Below are positions 20,192 to 33,345 of a DNA stretch of 64,000 bases, in pieces. Source of the DNA: Blastomussa wellsi. Taxonomy: Eukaryota; Cnidaria; Anthozoa; Scleractinia; Plerogyridae. The first letter of the stretch is position 1, and every line of letters starts with the position of its first letter. The stretch covers positions 490,006 through 554,005 of the forward strand of contig OX393570.1 in NCBI GenBank assembly GCA_947652115.1, read 5' to 3'. Below the pieces are notes generated by a model. The model ran no database searches. It had not been told where the DNA came from and saw only the letters and a program-made list of their open reading frames with translations. A program made the position numbers and the translations under genes.

Positions 20192-23100
20192 ATGCCTTTG
20201 TTTGGATCCTCTAAAAAGAGCCCTGCCGAACTGGTGAAAAATGTTCAAGATGCAATACAAGTCTTGGAAAAAGAATCTACTGGAAGCAAAAAATCTGAAA
20301 AGGTTAGTTTGACGTGTTTTTCAGTTTGGCACTTGTCGAACTTTAGAAACTAATTTAAAACAATATATCTTCTAGCTTATCACTGATCCCATTTATTATC
20401 AGTAACATTAAACCTTTCTAGTCAGTTTCACTGAAAGGTCTCTAAATAAAAACTCTAACAATAAAATAATTTACAGCTGATCAAAAGTGCTACGCTGAGA
20501 CTGAGGTAGAAAGCTTTGCTCTTAAAGCCTTGCTTGGTAAGCGACCAGACATCTCAGCATGTTATCGCCCAGGCAAGCTCAGTTTTGTAATTGATCAGGC
20601 CTGCTTGTAAGAACTTTTTTGTTTTTCCAAGGTGTCCTGTTACAAGTTCTTTGACAGTGGTTAGAGGAGCCATGTCACGAGTCATTTTTTGTAATCGACC
20701 AAATTACCCTTAAAATGTAGGAAACCTCAAAATAATAGTTTACCAAGGAAGAAGAAAACCAAAGAGGTGATACTAAACCAAAAAGGAACAAGGATGGAGA
20801 AGATTGAGATGGATTGCAAATTACGAATTTGAGAAATTCAGTCTAAATTTTTCAAAGTGCACAAGCCATGACGTAGTTCCTTTAAGTGCAGCCAACTGCT
20901 TGCCACACTTTTTGAGTATTCTATAGAATTTCACAAGTGGTACAGTCATACAACTCAACAGTGCAACTTTTTTTTCCAAATAAACTATTACATCGGAATA
21001 CTGAAAAGACATGCAGCTAATTAATCTCTGTCATGTTTCTAGGCTATAGAAGATATTGCTAAACAGATAAGTGGAATGAAAACTATCGTGTTTGGATCTG
21101 GAGGTACTTAACTTCCTTCATGTGTAGTATTATTGTTCTAAATATACTTTTTTGTAATAAAATATACATTAGCAGCTATATAATATTATGCTTATCATTA
21201 GATTTAGTTGTTAATTTATTTGCATCTCAGAATTTTAAAGCAATTATCAGCACAGTAGTGATGATGTTTTGTAAACTGTGTGTAGATCAAGCCCCACAGA
21301 CTGAACAAGTTGCTCAATTAGCCCAGGAGATCTACAACAGTAACTTCTTCACAGGTTTTCTTCCTCATCTACACAGACTAGATTTTGAGGTAATATTATT
21401 AGTGTTAAACCTTGACAGATGAGCTGCACAATTTTGTGTGCTTTGCATCTATTTAGTATTCAAAGACATACAATAACCGGGAAAATTCTTGTGTGTGAAT
21501 TAGGTAAGAACTATGGTCAATGACTATACTCTTATGCAAAGTTACATGCTTGCACCCTTTTCCATGGAATTTCCACCTTCACTGTAAATCACACGGTAAA
21601 TTTCTGATGTTATTGCATAAATGTTTATCTATGTAATAACAATAGTTCACTAAACATTTTTTTGGGCTTTGCGTGTTGTCATCGTCAGTAAAAGATAATA
21701 ATGCGCGTGTTACCGCATGCAAGAAATTCGAAAATTATTTGCTTCTTGAAGCAAATCTTGTGTTTATGTGAATAATTTTCCATCATATTTTTAGTTTTAT
21801 TTTGTCATAGTCTTCATAGTATATGATTTGGAAGCCGTGTTGTTTGAAACCTTGACAAATTTGAATAATCGCTGGGTTGAAATACGATATACTGTCAGTG
21901 ATAAGAGTTATTTTTTCGGATACATGTGAGAATTTTGTGTTTCAAACTTGTCCAGTGCAACTTGTTTATCATTTAGTCTGTCTTACATGTATATAAATTT
22001 TCCTGACCAGTAAATAGTTATGTACATCGAAGAAAAAGTTATTTTGTACAAGCCTGTGATGCACGTCTTTTCATGTGTTAGCAGCAGCACTTTCCTTCTC
22101 AGTGAGAACTTCTTGTTTTAGTACAGTTATCTACTGTCAGTAGTGTCAAGCTTGATTTGTCTTTATCTTTTAGTGCAAGAAAGATGTTGCTCAAATTTTT
22201 AACAACATTGTACGGAGACAAATTGGGACTCGTCTTCCCACAGTGGAGCACATTTTTGCAAATGATGGCATCTTGTTTATGCTTATGAAAGGGTAAGTAA
22301 GTTAAGTATAAAAGTTTACATGTCAAGACCATATATTGACATGTAAACTATTGTTGCTATACATACCCTGTTTAGGACAGACTCGCTTAAATTATATACC
22401 CTGTTCAGGACTGAGGGGTCAAAAACCATACCCAGCAGCACATTGCCATATAGCCCATATGGAGTACCCACTCCCACTAACCCCGGGATATCACCTTTAG
22501 AAAGGTGCTGGTCATCATCGTGCCCAGAACTGTTTGTCCCTCTTAGCCGGCTGGGCTTGTGTATGAGGAACAAGTGCTCTGGAGACACATGATTTGATTG
22601 GATAGAATGTAACAAAGACAGCATTCTAAAGTTAACTAACGTACGGCTCTGGCGATGAGAATGCGGTTTGCAGATTCTGGAGAAACAGAACACAATTAGC
22701 GACACCATTCCACAGACGTCATCTTTCCGCTTTAGGAATAATAGACGGCTGCACGCAGGTTAAGGATTTAGTGCTTTTATGAAATTGCTATGGGATGAAA
22801 ATGTAAAGGACATTTTTTTATTTACGGGCATGAAAATCAGTTGATTCATGAGTATTGATAATATTGCTCTATCAACATGTATATTATATATTCTGATATT
22901 CTATCAACATGTAGATTATATATTCTGATATAGTGCCTGGTCTGCATCAGGTTGCCAGTTGGGATTTCTTGTTTGTTTACATTGGCCATAAAAAACCCCA
23001 ATGGGGAGTGGTCAAATAAGTCATTATTATTATTAAATCCTCCGTTCAAGATGGGACTGAGCCCACAGTTCTCATCCCTGAAGTTGCTTAGCAACAACAC

Positions 23101-26100
23101 AACGTGTTTACTCATGAAAAACTGCGATTACTTTCAGAGTACTTGCAAGCACTTATGGTGGGTTTCGATAATTTGATGTATAAAATAAGTCTCAAACTCT
23201 CTGAATGCTTCAACAAAGTTTTGCCAAAACTGGCACTTGTTACCGACTGGTAAATCAATTTAAAGCAGCTATTTCTTTGGCAAAGATGCTATGAAAATCC
23301 AATCTATTTTTTTATATTGTTTTATTTTTGTCGTTTCAGTTATGAAGTTCATGAAGTGGCTTTAAATTCTGGCATGATGCTTAGGGAATGTATTCGACAT
23401 GAGATGTTAGCAAGAGCTATCACTCGTGATGAGAGATTCTACAAGTTCTTTGAATATGTTGAAATGTCAACGTTTGACATTGCATCAGATGCATTCACAA
23501 CATTTAAGGTACTGTGATTTTTAAAAATGCCAATAATTTTCAACTAACACTTACTAATACAGGGCTTCTGATAATTCGCAGGAAAAAAGGACAAATTTCG
23601 CGGGATTTGCAGAGACAAATTCACGGAAAAAATGGCGTATTTCGCGGGACAAATTCTGCTAAAAGCAAATGAGAAACATTCCAGAAAAAAATACTACAGT
23701 ATGCCAAATGCAGGGCAAGAAAGAAAACACAAAAGTTCATCCAACACAGTTCTGAAGGAAACTGTTCTTGTTTCAAGCGGCAAGAAAAACGTCGACTGGT
23801 TATCCTCCTTTTTCAGCTGCAATTTAGAGCTGAAAACAGCAATGCAATAAATTTCTTTTCTGTCCTCATTGTCTTGTGTTGCCTTGCAGTTTCAAGGCGA
23901 GATTTTTCATGATTGAAGGTTCAAATACATTTGTGAAGTCAAAACATTCTTGCATCTTCGATCGTGTCTTGCATGTTCAAGTAAACATGTGCCTGCATTA
24001 CCAGAGACAGAAGTTTCCTTTGCATTGGGTCTTCACATTCACATTCACATTCTTTGCGTCTTCACATTGGGGCCAGTGACCAGTTTTTCGCATCATTGAT
24101 CTAAGAACGCGTGGTAGTTTTTGGTTCGTTGTTTACTCGTGGCAGTGACGAAATTTGTCTTTCAAGATAAATTTACAAGTTTATGTCAAGTAAACAGCCC
24201 CAATAGTCAAGATAAGTTTCAAATATGTTGTGCCGACATGTATTTGGTAGGATTTGTAGCAAATTTAGCGGTATTTCGCATGTTTTAGTCAATTTCGCGG
24301 AAATACCTGAATTTCTAGGCTCTGTGACCGCGCGAAATATCCGAAGCCCTGCTAATAACAGTGTTTACATTGTAGATTAGTATGACCACAATTTGGCATT
24401 TTAAAACATTAAAATCATTGACAGAGTGAGAAGTAATGATCATAAAGAAAAAACATTTTTGGTGGTGTCCCAGTTGCTATGCAGATATTAGAACATTATG
24501 TTCTAGACAACCAGTCTTAGCTTACCTTGTGGTTGGCATGGTTAACAAAATTCTATTCACCTCTCGTAGTTAGCAAGTTACTGAATACCAATTAAAATAG
24601 TTCTCTTTACATGTACCGGTACTTCCATCCACTGTAGGAACTTCTCACAAGACACAAAATTATGTGTGCAGAATTTTTAGAAAAGAGTTACGATAAGGTA
24701 AGCCCAGGAATTAAGTTAAGATTTATTTTCTGGGAGATGCAGTGGCCCACTTGCTAGTGCTGTGAACTGTAGATGATGCAGGTTTTTGTGCTATCTAATC
24801 AGTGAGTGAGCTTTTAGTTTCTTACTTTGTGATGCCTAAGTAAACGATAGCTTTCCAAGTACTGAAGTATTCATACAAAATACAAATTAAAAACGAGCAT
24901 CATTTTGCATTTTGTGGAATGACTGAGGAGTATCATGTTCAGTATGGCTTGTAATCAAGTGTCCCTGTATTCTGTAGTTTATATACCAAAAAAATCCTTA
25001 CCATAAAATCCCTCCCAATTTGGGGAAAGAAACAGCCGTAATGAGAATATAGCCTCGAAGCAAGCAAAGGACCCTAAACTTGTAATCTTGATAACTATTG
25101 CCCAACGGTAGTTTTAAAATAATCTTTCCATGCAATGGTTAGCACTATAGATAATGAGGAAGCAAGCTATGTGTAAGCTGAAATACATTCCTAGAAAATC
25201 TATTCTTAAAATCTTACTGCCTGTAAGTTATAGCATATGAACACAGACGTGCTTGTTTTCCACCCATCTCTATAACTATAATGTAGCTTTATTATTGTTA
25301 TCAATTTCTAATTTTATTGCTGTTGTTAATTTAGTACATGTTTGAAATTAGCCACATTTAAATTTACACAGTCTCTTCGTATATCTCAGTCATAACTTGA
25401 ATGACAAGGCAGCATTCCTGCTGATTAGTCTGTTCCAACTTAGAGACATGCCTGTGTTGTGGTTTTATAGTTGAAGATCGTGTTTTGGTTGTGTGGTTTG
25501 GGGTTGACTCACTTAAGAAACCCTATGCAAAATTGCTGGTCATTCAAATTTGTCATTGCTAAAGTTGCTAGCTAAAGGAATAGACTGGAATGGTTACTTT
25601 ATTATTTTACCCTCGGATTTGCAGAGTAGTTTCATCAGCTAATATCTCTGAGCCTTTGGCAAGCTAGACATCACAACACAAAGTCCAGACCACAACACCT
25701 GGAACTCTGTGCTGTGCTCTTTACAATAAGTGTGAAGGAAATTGGGCCTACGGTTTATCACCTTAGCTGAGAAGACTAGAGCAGATCAAACCATTTTGCA
25801 GATGTGATTGCAAAGGCAGCATGTGTTCACCTCAGTTATTTAATGCAAACAATGATTGAACCTAAGTTTGTCTTTATCTTACCTGCAGTTTTTTGGTGAA
25901 TATTCCAAGTTGCTGCACTCTGAGAATTACGTTACAAAAAGACAGTCACTAAAGGTATTTCACAATTAGTAATAGACCTTTTACCATTTTGATTTCTACT
26001 GTTTTGAAAGTCATTATGGGCTGCTCTTGGGACCACTTTATATATTGCATTTGCCTCCCTGGGAATCCGATAATAGCTCATTGCAAGAAAAGAATTCAAA

Positions 26101-28438
26101 ATGGCCTTCGTATTGGTAAAAAGGTCTATTTATTTCCATCAGATAAAGGTATAGGAAGTGCAGTAACATTGTTTTTCCAATTCTCTCTGTAAATGACATC
26201 TATTCATTACAATGTCTTAGTACTTAATCCTGACCTTTTGGGTCAGCCCCCACTATACTCACTTGGGTGTCCAAACACTATATATCTGTGACTTAAAAAT
26301 AAAATGGGAAACCAGTGGGCTAATGGTTAGTGCGTTGGACTGCAGATCGGTCCGGATCGTGGTCTGGATTCGAGCCCTGGCGAGAGGCACTGCATTATGT
26401 CCTTAAGCAAGTTGTTTTACTCTCACAGTGCCTCTCTCCACCCAGGTGTACAAATGGGTACTTGCAGCTTAAATGCTGGGGTAACCCTGTGTTGGACTAG
26501 CATCCCATCCACAGTTGTCATGAAGCTCTTCGGAATCTCTAATTTCATTGGGTCTTGATACCACGAAGCTCTATTGTCTTAGGGCTAGGTCCATTGTTGC
26601 TATTGTTTGTCTATCATTTTTCCCAGCCAATCCTATAAGATGTTCGGAAGAGCTCTGTGACGACCCCCATCCAGGGAGCCAGGAGTAAAAATACTCCTAG
26701 TCTCTTAATGGCACAGAAGTCCTGATAAGCTCCAGCGTGAACTGACTCTTGACTTTACCATCATAAGTAATTGTCAGGTATTTTGTGTTCACAGCTTCTT
26801 GGGGAGCTGCTACTGGATCGTCACAACTTCACAGTCATGACAAGATACATAAGCAATACAGAAAACCTAAAGCTCATGATGAATTTGCTCAGAGACAAGA
26901 GCAGGAACATTCAGTTTGAAGCCTTTCATGTGTTCAAGGTCAGCATACTTACTATGCAATAGTCATAGAGCTGTTTTCAATATCATGTGTCGGAAAGGCA
27001 ATTACAATGTAGCCCTTATGCACATTAATGTCAGACTGACCAGTTTCACCACCAAGCCTTGCTCTCAAAGTGCAAACTTGTGATTTTTTGTGAATTTTAA
27101 ATCTTGTACCAACTCAAAGTTTTTACCATGTCAGATGTGATTTTCTTCACCCTATTTAATACCTAATCTTTAGACTTGGTTACAGTGCAGCCTAAGATTT
27201 GATTTCAGATTCATATTGGTTTAGTGCAGTACTCACATGATATGAATGCTTCTTCAGTCTGGAAAATGGTCTACCGATATTTACAAGTATTAGTTAATTG
27301 TGTTTTGTTTATCAACAGTTGATTTACAGCGCGATGCGCATTAGTGTGGCCACCCAACAAACTTCCTGACAAGTTTTATTTAGCCAATCAGAGAGTGAAA
27401 ATTTGTTTGAGCTGTCCAACCTCCTTGCAATGTTCAAAGCTATTGTCACGAAATGTGTCAAAGTGCAATTGTAAACAAGGTTGTATGTTGACAAGGAGGT
27501 GGGACAACTCAAACAAATTTGCGCTCTCTGATTGGCTAACTTGTCAAAATAGTTTGTTGGGTGCCCACGCTAAAGCGCATCGCGCTGTAATTATCTCTTC
27601 AAACTCTCCTGAAGTTATTACTTTAATTTGTAATCTGCAGGTATTTGTTGCAAATCCAAATAAAACCCAACCTATACAGGAAATCCTTGTGAAGAACAAA
27701 GACAAGCTTGTGGAATTTCTGACCAGTTTCCACAATGATAGAACAGGTATGTATATAGTTCACTACATTAGTGGGAGAGGGGTGAGTGCCCTAATAGTCA
27801 GTGTGTTGGACACCGAGTTTAGAGACTTGAGCCCACCAGACACCAGCCGATTTTCTTTTGGTCGTCAAAGAAATCATATTATGGAGACTAGATATATTAC
27901 CCCCTTTTTGCACAAGACTTTGTTTCGCCTGTTCATTATGCCTTAAAATCGGGCCAATATAAAAGAACCAAAGGGAAAAAAATTACAACACTGAACTAAG
28001 GATTTAAAAGAGTGGAGAAGGAAAAAACAAACTGTCATCTCTTTTAATTTTTATAGAGTCGACTTTGGAGATAGTTTGCACAAGTCTTGCTCAAAATTTC
28101 CTTTGATACGGTTTTCAAAAATCCAGACACGTATGTTTACATTATTATAAAATGAGCCAATCAGAAGCTTTGTGTACTGTCCATCCCGTCCAATATGGAA
28201 ACCTTTACGATGTGCTTTGGCAGCATAGTGTCGTTTGGTTTCTTTATGGCTATTCAAGCACTGCTGCATCTTGACCAAACTTGTCTGATATTGACGCAGA
28301 ATAACACCAAAATGGCCTTACGAGCTATAGCAAGTATGTTCTTGTGTTGACTGATTTGACATGGTTATTTCCTTTCCAGAGGATGAGCAATTCAATGATG
28401 AGAAAATCTACCTAATCAAGCAAATCAAAGAACTGTAA
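20192..28438 (+). CDS. CAB39: Calcium-binding protein 39 / MO25 scaffold
   Basis: Ten exons (20192-20302, 21043-21103, 21286-21389, 22174-22292, 23340-23508, 24638-24697, 25889-25954, 26795-26938, 27641-27746, 28380-28438) splice in phase to 332 codons plus stop; human CAB39 has 341. MO25 is the armadillo-like scaffold that binds STRAD and activates LKB1 and germinal-centre kinases in the cytoplasm. Conserved blocks: N-terminal [66 protein letters not shown] block (here [19 protein letters not shown]), [57 protein letters not shown] and [16 protein letters not shown] before the stop. The C-terminus is about nine residues shorter than human. Introns 4, 5, 7, 8 and 9 hold repeats listed separately. 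A hexamer-like AATATAAAG follows the stop at about 28500. Confidence 0.97.
20660..20885. mobile_element. MITE family M1, copy 2 (CAB39 intron 1)
   Basis: Left AGAGGAGCCATGTCACGA and right CATGACGTAGTTCCTTTAA are inverted to one another. Interior words AAAATAATAGTTTACC, GTGATACTAAACCAAAAAGG and GGAACAAGGATGG match copy 1 closely. Confidence 0.65.
22965..23040 (+). mobile_element. SINE family 2, 3' tail fragment
   Basis: GTTTGTTTACATTGGCC ... CCCCAATGGGGAGTGGTCAA followed by an ATT repeat tail matches the 3' end of the 12305-12575 SINE. The head is missing (5' truncated, as expected for retrotransposition). CAB39 intron 4. Confidence 0.7.
23560..24351. mobile_element. 792-bp CAGGGCTTC-terminal hAT-like element
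   Basis: Termini CAGGGCTTCTGATAATTCGC and, reversed, CAGGGCTTCGGATATTTCGC. CTAATA flanks both sides (23554-23559, 24352-24357), a 6-bp duplication. The words ATTTCGCGG and AATTTCGCGGGA recur within about 120 bp of each end. No transposase frame; non-autonomous. CAB39 intron 5. Confidence 0.78.
26303..26750 (+). mobile_element. tRNA-SINE (family 1) interrupted by a small hAT-like element
   Basis: Head GTGGGCTAATGGTTAGTGCG with B-box GATTCGAGCCC, then CTCACAGTGCCTCTCTCCAC, GGTGTACAAATGGGTAC and ACTAGCATCCCATCCA; the SINE resumes at CCATCCAGGGAGCC after a 154-bp insert. CAB39 intron 7. Confidence 0.8.
26512..26665. mobile_element. 154-bp element inserted in SINE, 8-bp duplication
   Basis: Inverted ends CAGTTGTCATGAAGCTCTTC (left) and, reversed, GGTCGTCACAGAGCTCTTCC. 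CCCATCCA flanks both sides (26504-26511, 26666-26673), a classical 8-bp hAT duplication. The insertion point in a known SINE word makes the boundaries secure. Confidence 0.75.
27324..27590. mobile_element. Foldback MITE with GCGCGATGCGC ends (CAB39 intron 8)
   Basis: About 105-bp arms: left TTACAGCGCGATGCGCATTA ... AGCCAATCAGAGAGTGAAAA; right reversed TTACAGCGCGATGCGCTTTA ... AGCCAATCAGAGAGCGCAAA. The inner ends are CTGTCCAACCTCCTTG and TTGTCCCACCTCCTTG. The loop is about 60 bp. It ends 50 bp before the exon-9 acceptor of CAB39. Confidence 0.78.
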
Positions 28439-28552
28439 CTAATCACACCTCATCACCATGAATGTAAAAATAAGATGCCATGTAGATTTTATTTTGTATT
28501 CAATATAAAGTAGATTTTTAACTTCATATCTTTTCCTTGTCTTCAGTTAAGA

Positions 28553-29199
28553 GAGGGTCCCCTATACCTCTTCCGAAAACCGTTTCACGCAAAAATAATT
28601 GGCCTTTTCACGCATCACGAAAAATTCGAGAAGCAGTTCACGGAAAAAGGCAAGCAATCACGTTTCACGTAAAACTACAAAGGCTCAATCATGTGTCACA
28701 GAAATACAAATTCCTTTTACGGTTTGCAAAACATAAAAATACAATCATTACAAAAATGTATTTAAACATTTTACCTCACATTACTGAGTGTGCCATCTTT
28801 TGGTAATTTCAGACTCTCGCCATCATAAAAAAGCAACCAAAAGACAAATTAACACTAGGACCTGATGGTTCACTGTCGTTGTGGTTAGTTCTCAGTCCTC
28901 CATCCCCAATGGGCAGGCCGTGCGCTTTTCAAATCTAGTCTGGTGTAGTTTACGAGCTTTAATGGTGCAAAAATCTCCAAAAAAGTGAAAAATTATTCCA
29001 GCAAAAGTCGTTGGTTCCCAAATCACGTGCAAGACGAAGTAAATGCATATTTCACAGATCAAGAAAAAATAGGAAACCAGTTTCCCGAGGACGGAAAAAT
29101 ATAGATTCTCGAATCACGGAAAAAGTAAATCCTCATTCACGCTTCACGCAAAGCAAAAATGGCCATTCACGCGTCACGAAAAAAGTATAGGGGACCCTC
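28553..29199. mobile_element. 647-bp MITE with GAGGGTCCCCTATAC termini
   Basis: Inverted ends GAGGGTCCCCTATAC at both sides and TTAAGA on both flanks (28547-28552, 29200-29205). The two sub-terminal regions are built of short diverged copies of a TTCACG/TCACGAAAAA motif. It begins 115 bp after the CAB39 stop, so it may fall in the 3' UTR or immediately downstream. Confidence 0.75.
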
Positions 29200-29205
29200 T
29201 TAAGA

Positions 29206-30549
29206 GGTTTGTAACTTTGCAGCTCTTGACTGTCACGTTAGTATGTTTATTGTGATAAAACATATCCAGGGATATAAGAGATTCGACACTGCAACAGTGT
29301 GGGATATTCTTGAACAATATAATTATAAATTAAATAAAATACTTTGGGGTAGACCATTAGAAATCGTGTGAGGGAGGGGGGGGGGCATAAAAGATTGTCA
29401 TTGCATGAATTCTTGAGTCAAAATTGTCCGCAGGAAATTGATTTTTTTTAAATAGTGATCTCCTTGCATGAATTTTTTTCTTGACAGTTTAACTTTATAG
29501 GAATTGCAAACCCCCTGTCCCACAATTTCTAATAGTCCACGGTCCCCTTAGCAATTCTAGTGTGCAACTGACTTGTAGGGCTCAAATGGATAAAAAATAA
29601 TGTAATTGTATTATGTTATAAACCTTGTCCCCAAATGATGGGCATACGGGAACAATGATTCATGGTCCTGGCCACACAAACACGACACTGTAATCTCTAA
29701 GGTGCCAGTGAAACATTTTATCAGATCTATGTGGTACAGGGGCACATCCAGGATTTTCAAGAGGGAGGGGTCACAATGTGTCACACACAAGGATGAAGCG
29801 CTCATATGAGGCCCAGGCTATGTCCCAGGGCCCTCTTTGTGGAGGTCATAATTGTTGTCAACAAGAACACCCAAGAAATCTAAATTAACCATAACTGTAC
29901 TGATATAATGTTAAAATTATATAATTGTACTCACCAGATTGTCATGTCGCTTAACTTGTTTGCTTTAAAAGTCTCAAAATAGAGGGGTCGCTGGTACCCC
30001 AGTACTCCTCCCCCCCCCCCCCCCCCTTGAGCTGTGCCCTTGTAGAAATAAGGTTGAGTTGGGAGTATGCTCAGTTTAGCAGAAATGTTCGTATTGTGTA
30101 TTCTTGGGCCTTGGCATTTTCATACTCGTTACCAAAGATTCGAGGGTCAGCGGGGGGATGGTCTTTGAAACGCGGTGTCGCGGTAAGGTAAGGTAAAACC
30201 TTTATTTAGACACGGTATTTCCTTCAGGACTTTCCAATATAGAATTACATTAATCTAACTATCTATCTAATTTAAATTACAAATAACTACTACAATGAAA
30301 GAAATGATAAAACCTGCTTTACAAGGAAGTCATGTATAAAAGCAAAACAAAACTTAAATAAGACTATTCAAATCATAATTCTCCATCTTAAATTTAAATT
30401 CTTAAAATGTTATTTGTAATTCAAACTTTTTGTCTGGAAAATTGTTTATCTTATACATGTACTAAGTTCATCCAGATAAGACTTTCTATTTCTTTTTCTT
30501 TTCTTTTTTTGCTTTCAGAAGAATGTAAAATAAAACCATCCAACTGTTG
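29206..30549. other. Intergenic, no gene seen
   Basis: No exon with homologous content was found. Contains a 17-base cytosine run (30010-30026) and a GGTAAGGTAAGGTAAAACCTT word (about 30182-30200) of a kind that also occurs at 49446, probably the edge of a decayed repeat. Confidence 0.5.
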
Positions 30550-30847
30550 CAGGGTTGCCATGATCAGGGAAAAACGAAAATTTTTCAAGGTCAGGGAAAA
30601 GTCAGGGAATTTTGTAAAAGGTCAGGGAAAATGTTAGATATTTGGCAAAGTCGGTGAAAAGTCAAGGAATTTTATTTCCTTTCAGTGACACATGGTGTAA
30701 CACGATTGATTGTGATACTGTTTGATTGGCATGTGCAGAAGCATTTGTTTTTTTAATTTTATTTATATGATCTAAGGTCAGGGAAAATTGTTCAAAGGTC
30801 AGTGAAAAGTCAGGGAACTATTTAGTTTCTGTCAAGTGGCAACCCTG
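30550..30847. mobile_element. 298-bp CAGGGTTGCCA-terminal hAT-like element
   Basis: Ends CAGGGTTGCCATGATC and, reversed, CAGGGTTGCCACTTGAC. TGTTG flanks both sides (30545-30549, 30848-30852), a 5-bp duplication. Inside, GGTCAGGGAAAAGTCAGGGA recurs at both ends. Non-coding. Confidence 0.78.
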
Positions 30848-31308
30848 TGTTGGCTTTTAATAGTGTTTGATTGTATTTGTTGTTGATTTGATTTATCGCA
30901 CTGAGGACTGGCATTTTATTCTGGGAGCGCATCAGAAAATGTTTACCAGGGATAAGCGCTAACGCCTTCCTTTGAAAATTGCACTCATGTGTAAATAACA
31001 GCAAGAGAATATCTTTAATAAGAACAATGAGAACGGAGGCAAAAATAAACCATTTAATTAGAAGTACAATTGCTTTTGTCAGTATATTTGTTAGCGATCC
31101 TCTACAAAGGAGACGGCAACGTCGGCGAGAACGTCGCTAAACAAAAGATTTTATGAGCAGTACCATGGGTCTGTTATTGCTTTTTAAATATTAGTACATT
31201 TCTTTACCGTCCTCTGCAAAGTAACAACGTGAAATAACCAGGTTTGAGTATTTTGGAGAGCACGAACTACGACGGCTAAATTTCCGTTTTCCGAGCTATA
31301 CTGCTAGA

Positions 31309-32943
31309 CAGGGACCGCGCAGGGGGTGGGGCTTTAGCCCCCAACTATTTTGGCTGATTAAATCACAGGCAGCCCAAGCTCACATTGTCATCAGGATCAT
31401 ATTGCATAATAGCTGTCATGGTAAAAATATAAGAGTTTGTATGGGAATATTTTACAACACCTTTTAGCAAACCGAAATACTGCCAAATCTTAAATAAAAT
31501 TCCCTTACCTTACTTTCACTGTGTTTTTATTCTTGTCTGAACGCTTATTTTGCCGATTCTTGGCCATTTAGGCGAGTTATCGATTTCTAGGTTCCCCACT
31601 ACAAAGAAAAGAACAAGGCTGCACACTCCAGGTCGGAATGCCCGACGAGCCAAGCGAAAAATCCCAGCTTAAAATGGTCAAATGGCCTCAAATCCATCGC
31701 GAATTCCAAAAAGAGATGTTCAAGTTTCATTTTCACTGAACAACAACTCAGTCCAGGCTCTGTCATCGATACGAAGCGGTCGTTTGCTTTAAAAAATCCA
31801 TGGTAAAAAGATCGCCATTGTGCCTGTACACGCTCGTCACGACACACGACCGTTAAAAAATTTCTTGGTAACCCCGCCTCATTAACAAACTATACCTCAC
31901 CGGAGTACCACACCGTAAACCACACCGTCAATTGCTCTCAACAAGTTTTGTGTTACTCCCCTGGTCCCCTCAGGACGATTATCGAGGCGGGGTTACCAAG
32001 GAGTTTTTTAACGGTCGTGTGTCGTGACGAGCGTGTACAGGCACAATGGAGATCTTTTTACCTTGGATATTTGAAAGCAAACAGCCGCTTGACATCGATG
32101 ACAGAGCCTGGACTGAGTTGTTGTTGAGTTAAAATGAAACTGGAACATCTCTTCTTGGAAATCGCGATGGATTTGAGGCCATTTGACCATTTTAAGCTGG
32201 GATTTTTCGCCTGGCTCGTTGGGCGTTCCGAACTGGAGTGTGCAGCCTTGTTCTTTTCTTTGTAGTGGGGAACCCAGAAAGCGATAACTCGCCTAAATGG
32301 CCAAGAATCGGCAAAATAAGCGTTCAGACAAGAATAAAAACACAATGAAAGTAAGGTAAGGCAATTTTATTTAAGATTTGGCAGTATTTCGGTTTGCTAA
32401 AAGGTGTTGTAAAATATTCCCATACAAACTCTTATATTTTTACCATGACAGCTATTATGCAATATGATCCTGATGACAATGTGAGCTTGGGCTGCCTGTG
32501 ATTAAATCACTATTTCTTTTTACTTTAGTAAACCAGGTCTGTCTCTTACAAAAAATTTTATTACATTATTTTTTATAGTTGTTGCCAATGAGTTTGCAGC
32601 TGTCGATGACAACCGAAAAAGCAACTTTGGCACCTTCAAAGAATCCGACTTTAAAATGTCCGGGTGACACTCGACCGTTTCCTCTGTTGGGTTTAGCTTA
32701 GAAGTTACAGAAGTCTATTCATTTAAATTTTGTCAAACGTGAAGGACAGTTTGTTACTCGTTGTTTTATAAAAATTAACTTCACTTTTGGCAGTTTTAGG
32801 TCAATTTCTAGACATTTCAGAAGACTTTAATTTCATTGAAATTTTTCTTGGGGAGAATGCCCCCGGACCCATCTAGTTAGCTCACACTAACGCGTTCGCA
32901 TCAGCCCCCACCCCCCACTTGAAAATCCGCTCTGCGGGCCCTG
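31309..32943. mobile_element. CAGGG-terminal element that hosts a nested palindrome
   Basis: Outer ends CAGGGACCGCGCAGGGGG (left) and, reversed, CAGGGCCCGCAGAGCGG (right). CTAGA flanks both sides (31304-31308, 32944-32948). Without the inner 1158-bp insertion it would be only about 477 bp. The sequence between 32516 and 32943 has no convincing coding frame. Confidence 0.6.
31351..32508. mobile_element. 1.16-kb foldback element, arms of about 520 bp
   Basis: A near-perfect inverted repeat: left arm from GATTAAATCACAGGCAGCCC (about 31356) through GTTTTTATTCTTGTCTGAAC to GGTAACCCCGCCTC (about 31880); the right arm is its reverse complement from GAGGCGGGGTTACC (about 31983) to GGCTGCCTGTGATTAAATC. 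The loop is about 100 bp. ACTATTT flanks both sides (31344-31350 and 32509-32515). Matching open frames on both arms (starting near 31847 and 32345 on the minus strand) are simply the same arm sequence read twice. Foldback-type non-autonomous element. Confidence 0.85.
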
Positions 32944-33159
32944 CTAGAGTGGCATTTGAAAAGACCTCTGGCCGCCTCCAAAACCGGACGTTCGCGACTC
33001 ACGGACTCATTGTCAAATCTGATTGGCTAAAAACTACAGAACGAGTTCACCGCGCTTGCTCCCAACTAAACCTAATTATAATAATTTTTTATGTCGTCTA
33101 AAGCGATTTTAATAAATATATTGACGATATTACAGTATATGGCCGCGCGGCGATACGAA

Positions 33160-33345
33160 ATTTCTCTCTCCTCCGCAGGGTCTCCGGGGAGGGCTGAAGG
33201 GGAGAATGAAAAATCGGGGATCGTGGGGCACGAAGCATTTCCCGCGAACTCTGAATTCCCTTCTCCCCAGCCTCAACGCGCTTTCTTTTTACCTCTCCCT
33301 ATTCCCCTTCCCGAAAATGAAAGAGGCCTCTGCGGAGCGAGATTG
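33160..33345. repeat. Short inverted repeat with CTCCGCAG ends
   Basis: CTCTCCTCCGCAGGGTCTCC at the left and GGCCTCTGCGGAGCGAGA at the right are inverted relatives; the interior is CT- and GA-rich. An open frame that crosses it is accidental. It ends just beyond the 3' end of the minus-strand discoidin gene. Confidence 0.5.

Noticed and set aside
31599..32345. Two similar minus-strand frames of 82 and 95 codons and matching plus-strand reads
   Set aside because: They are the same sequence read from the two arms of the palindrome; no domain or start context supports coding.
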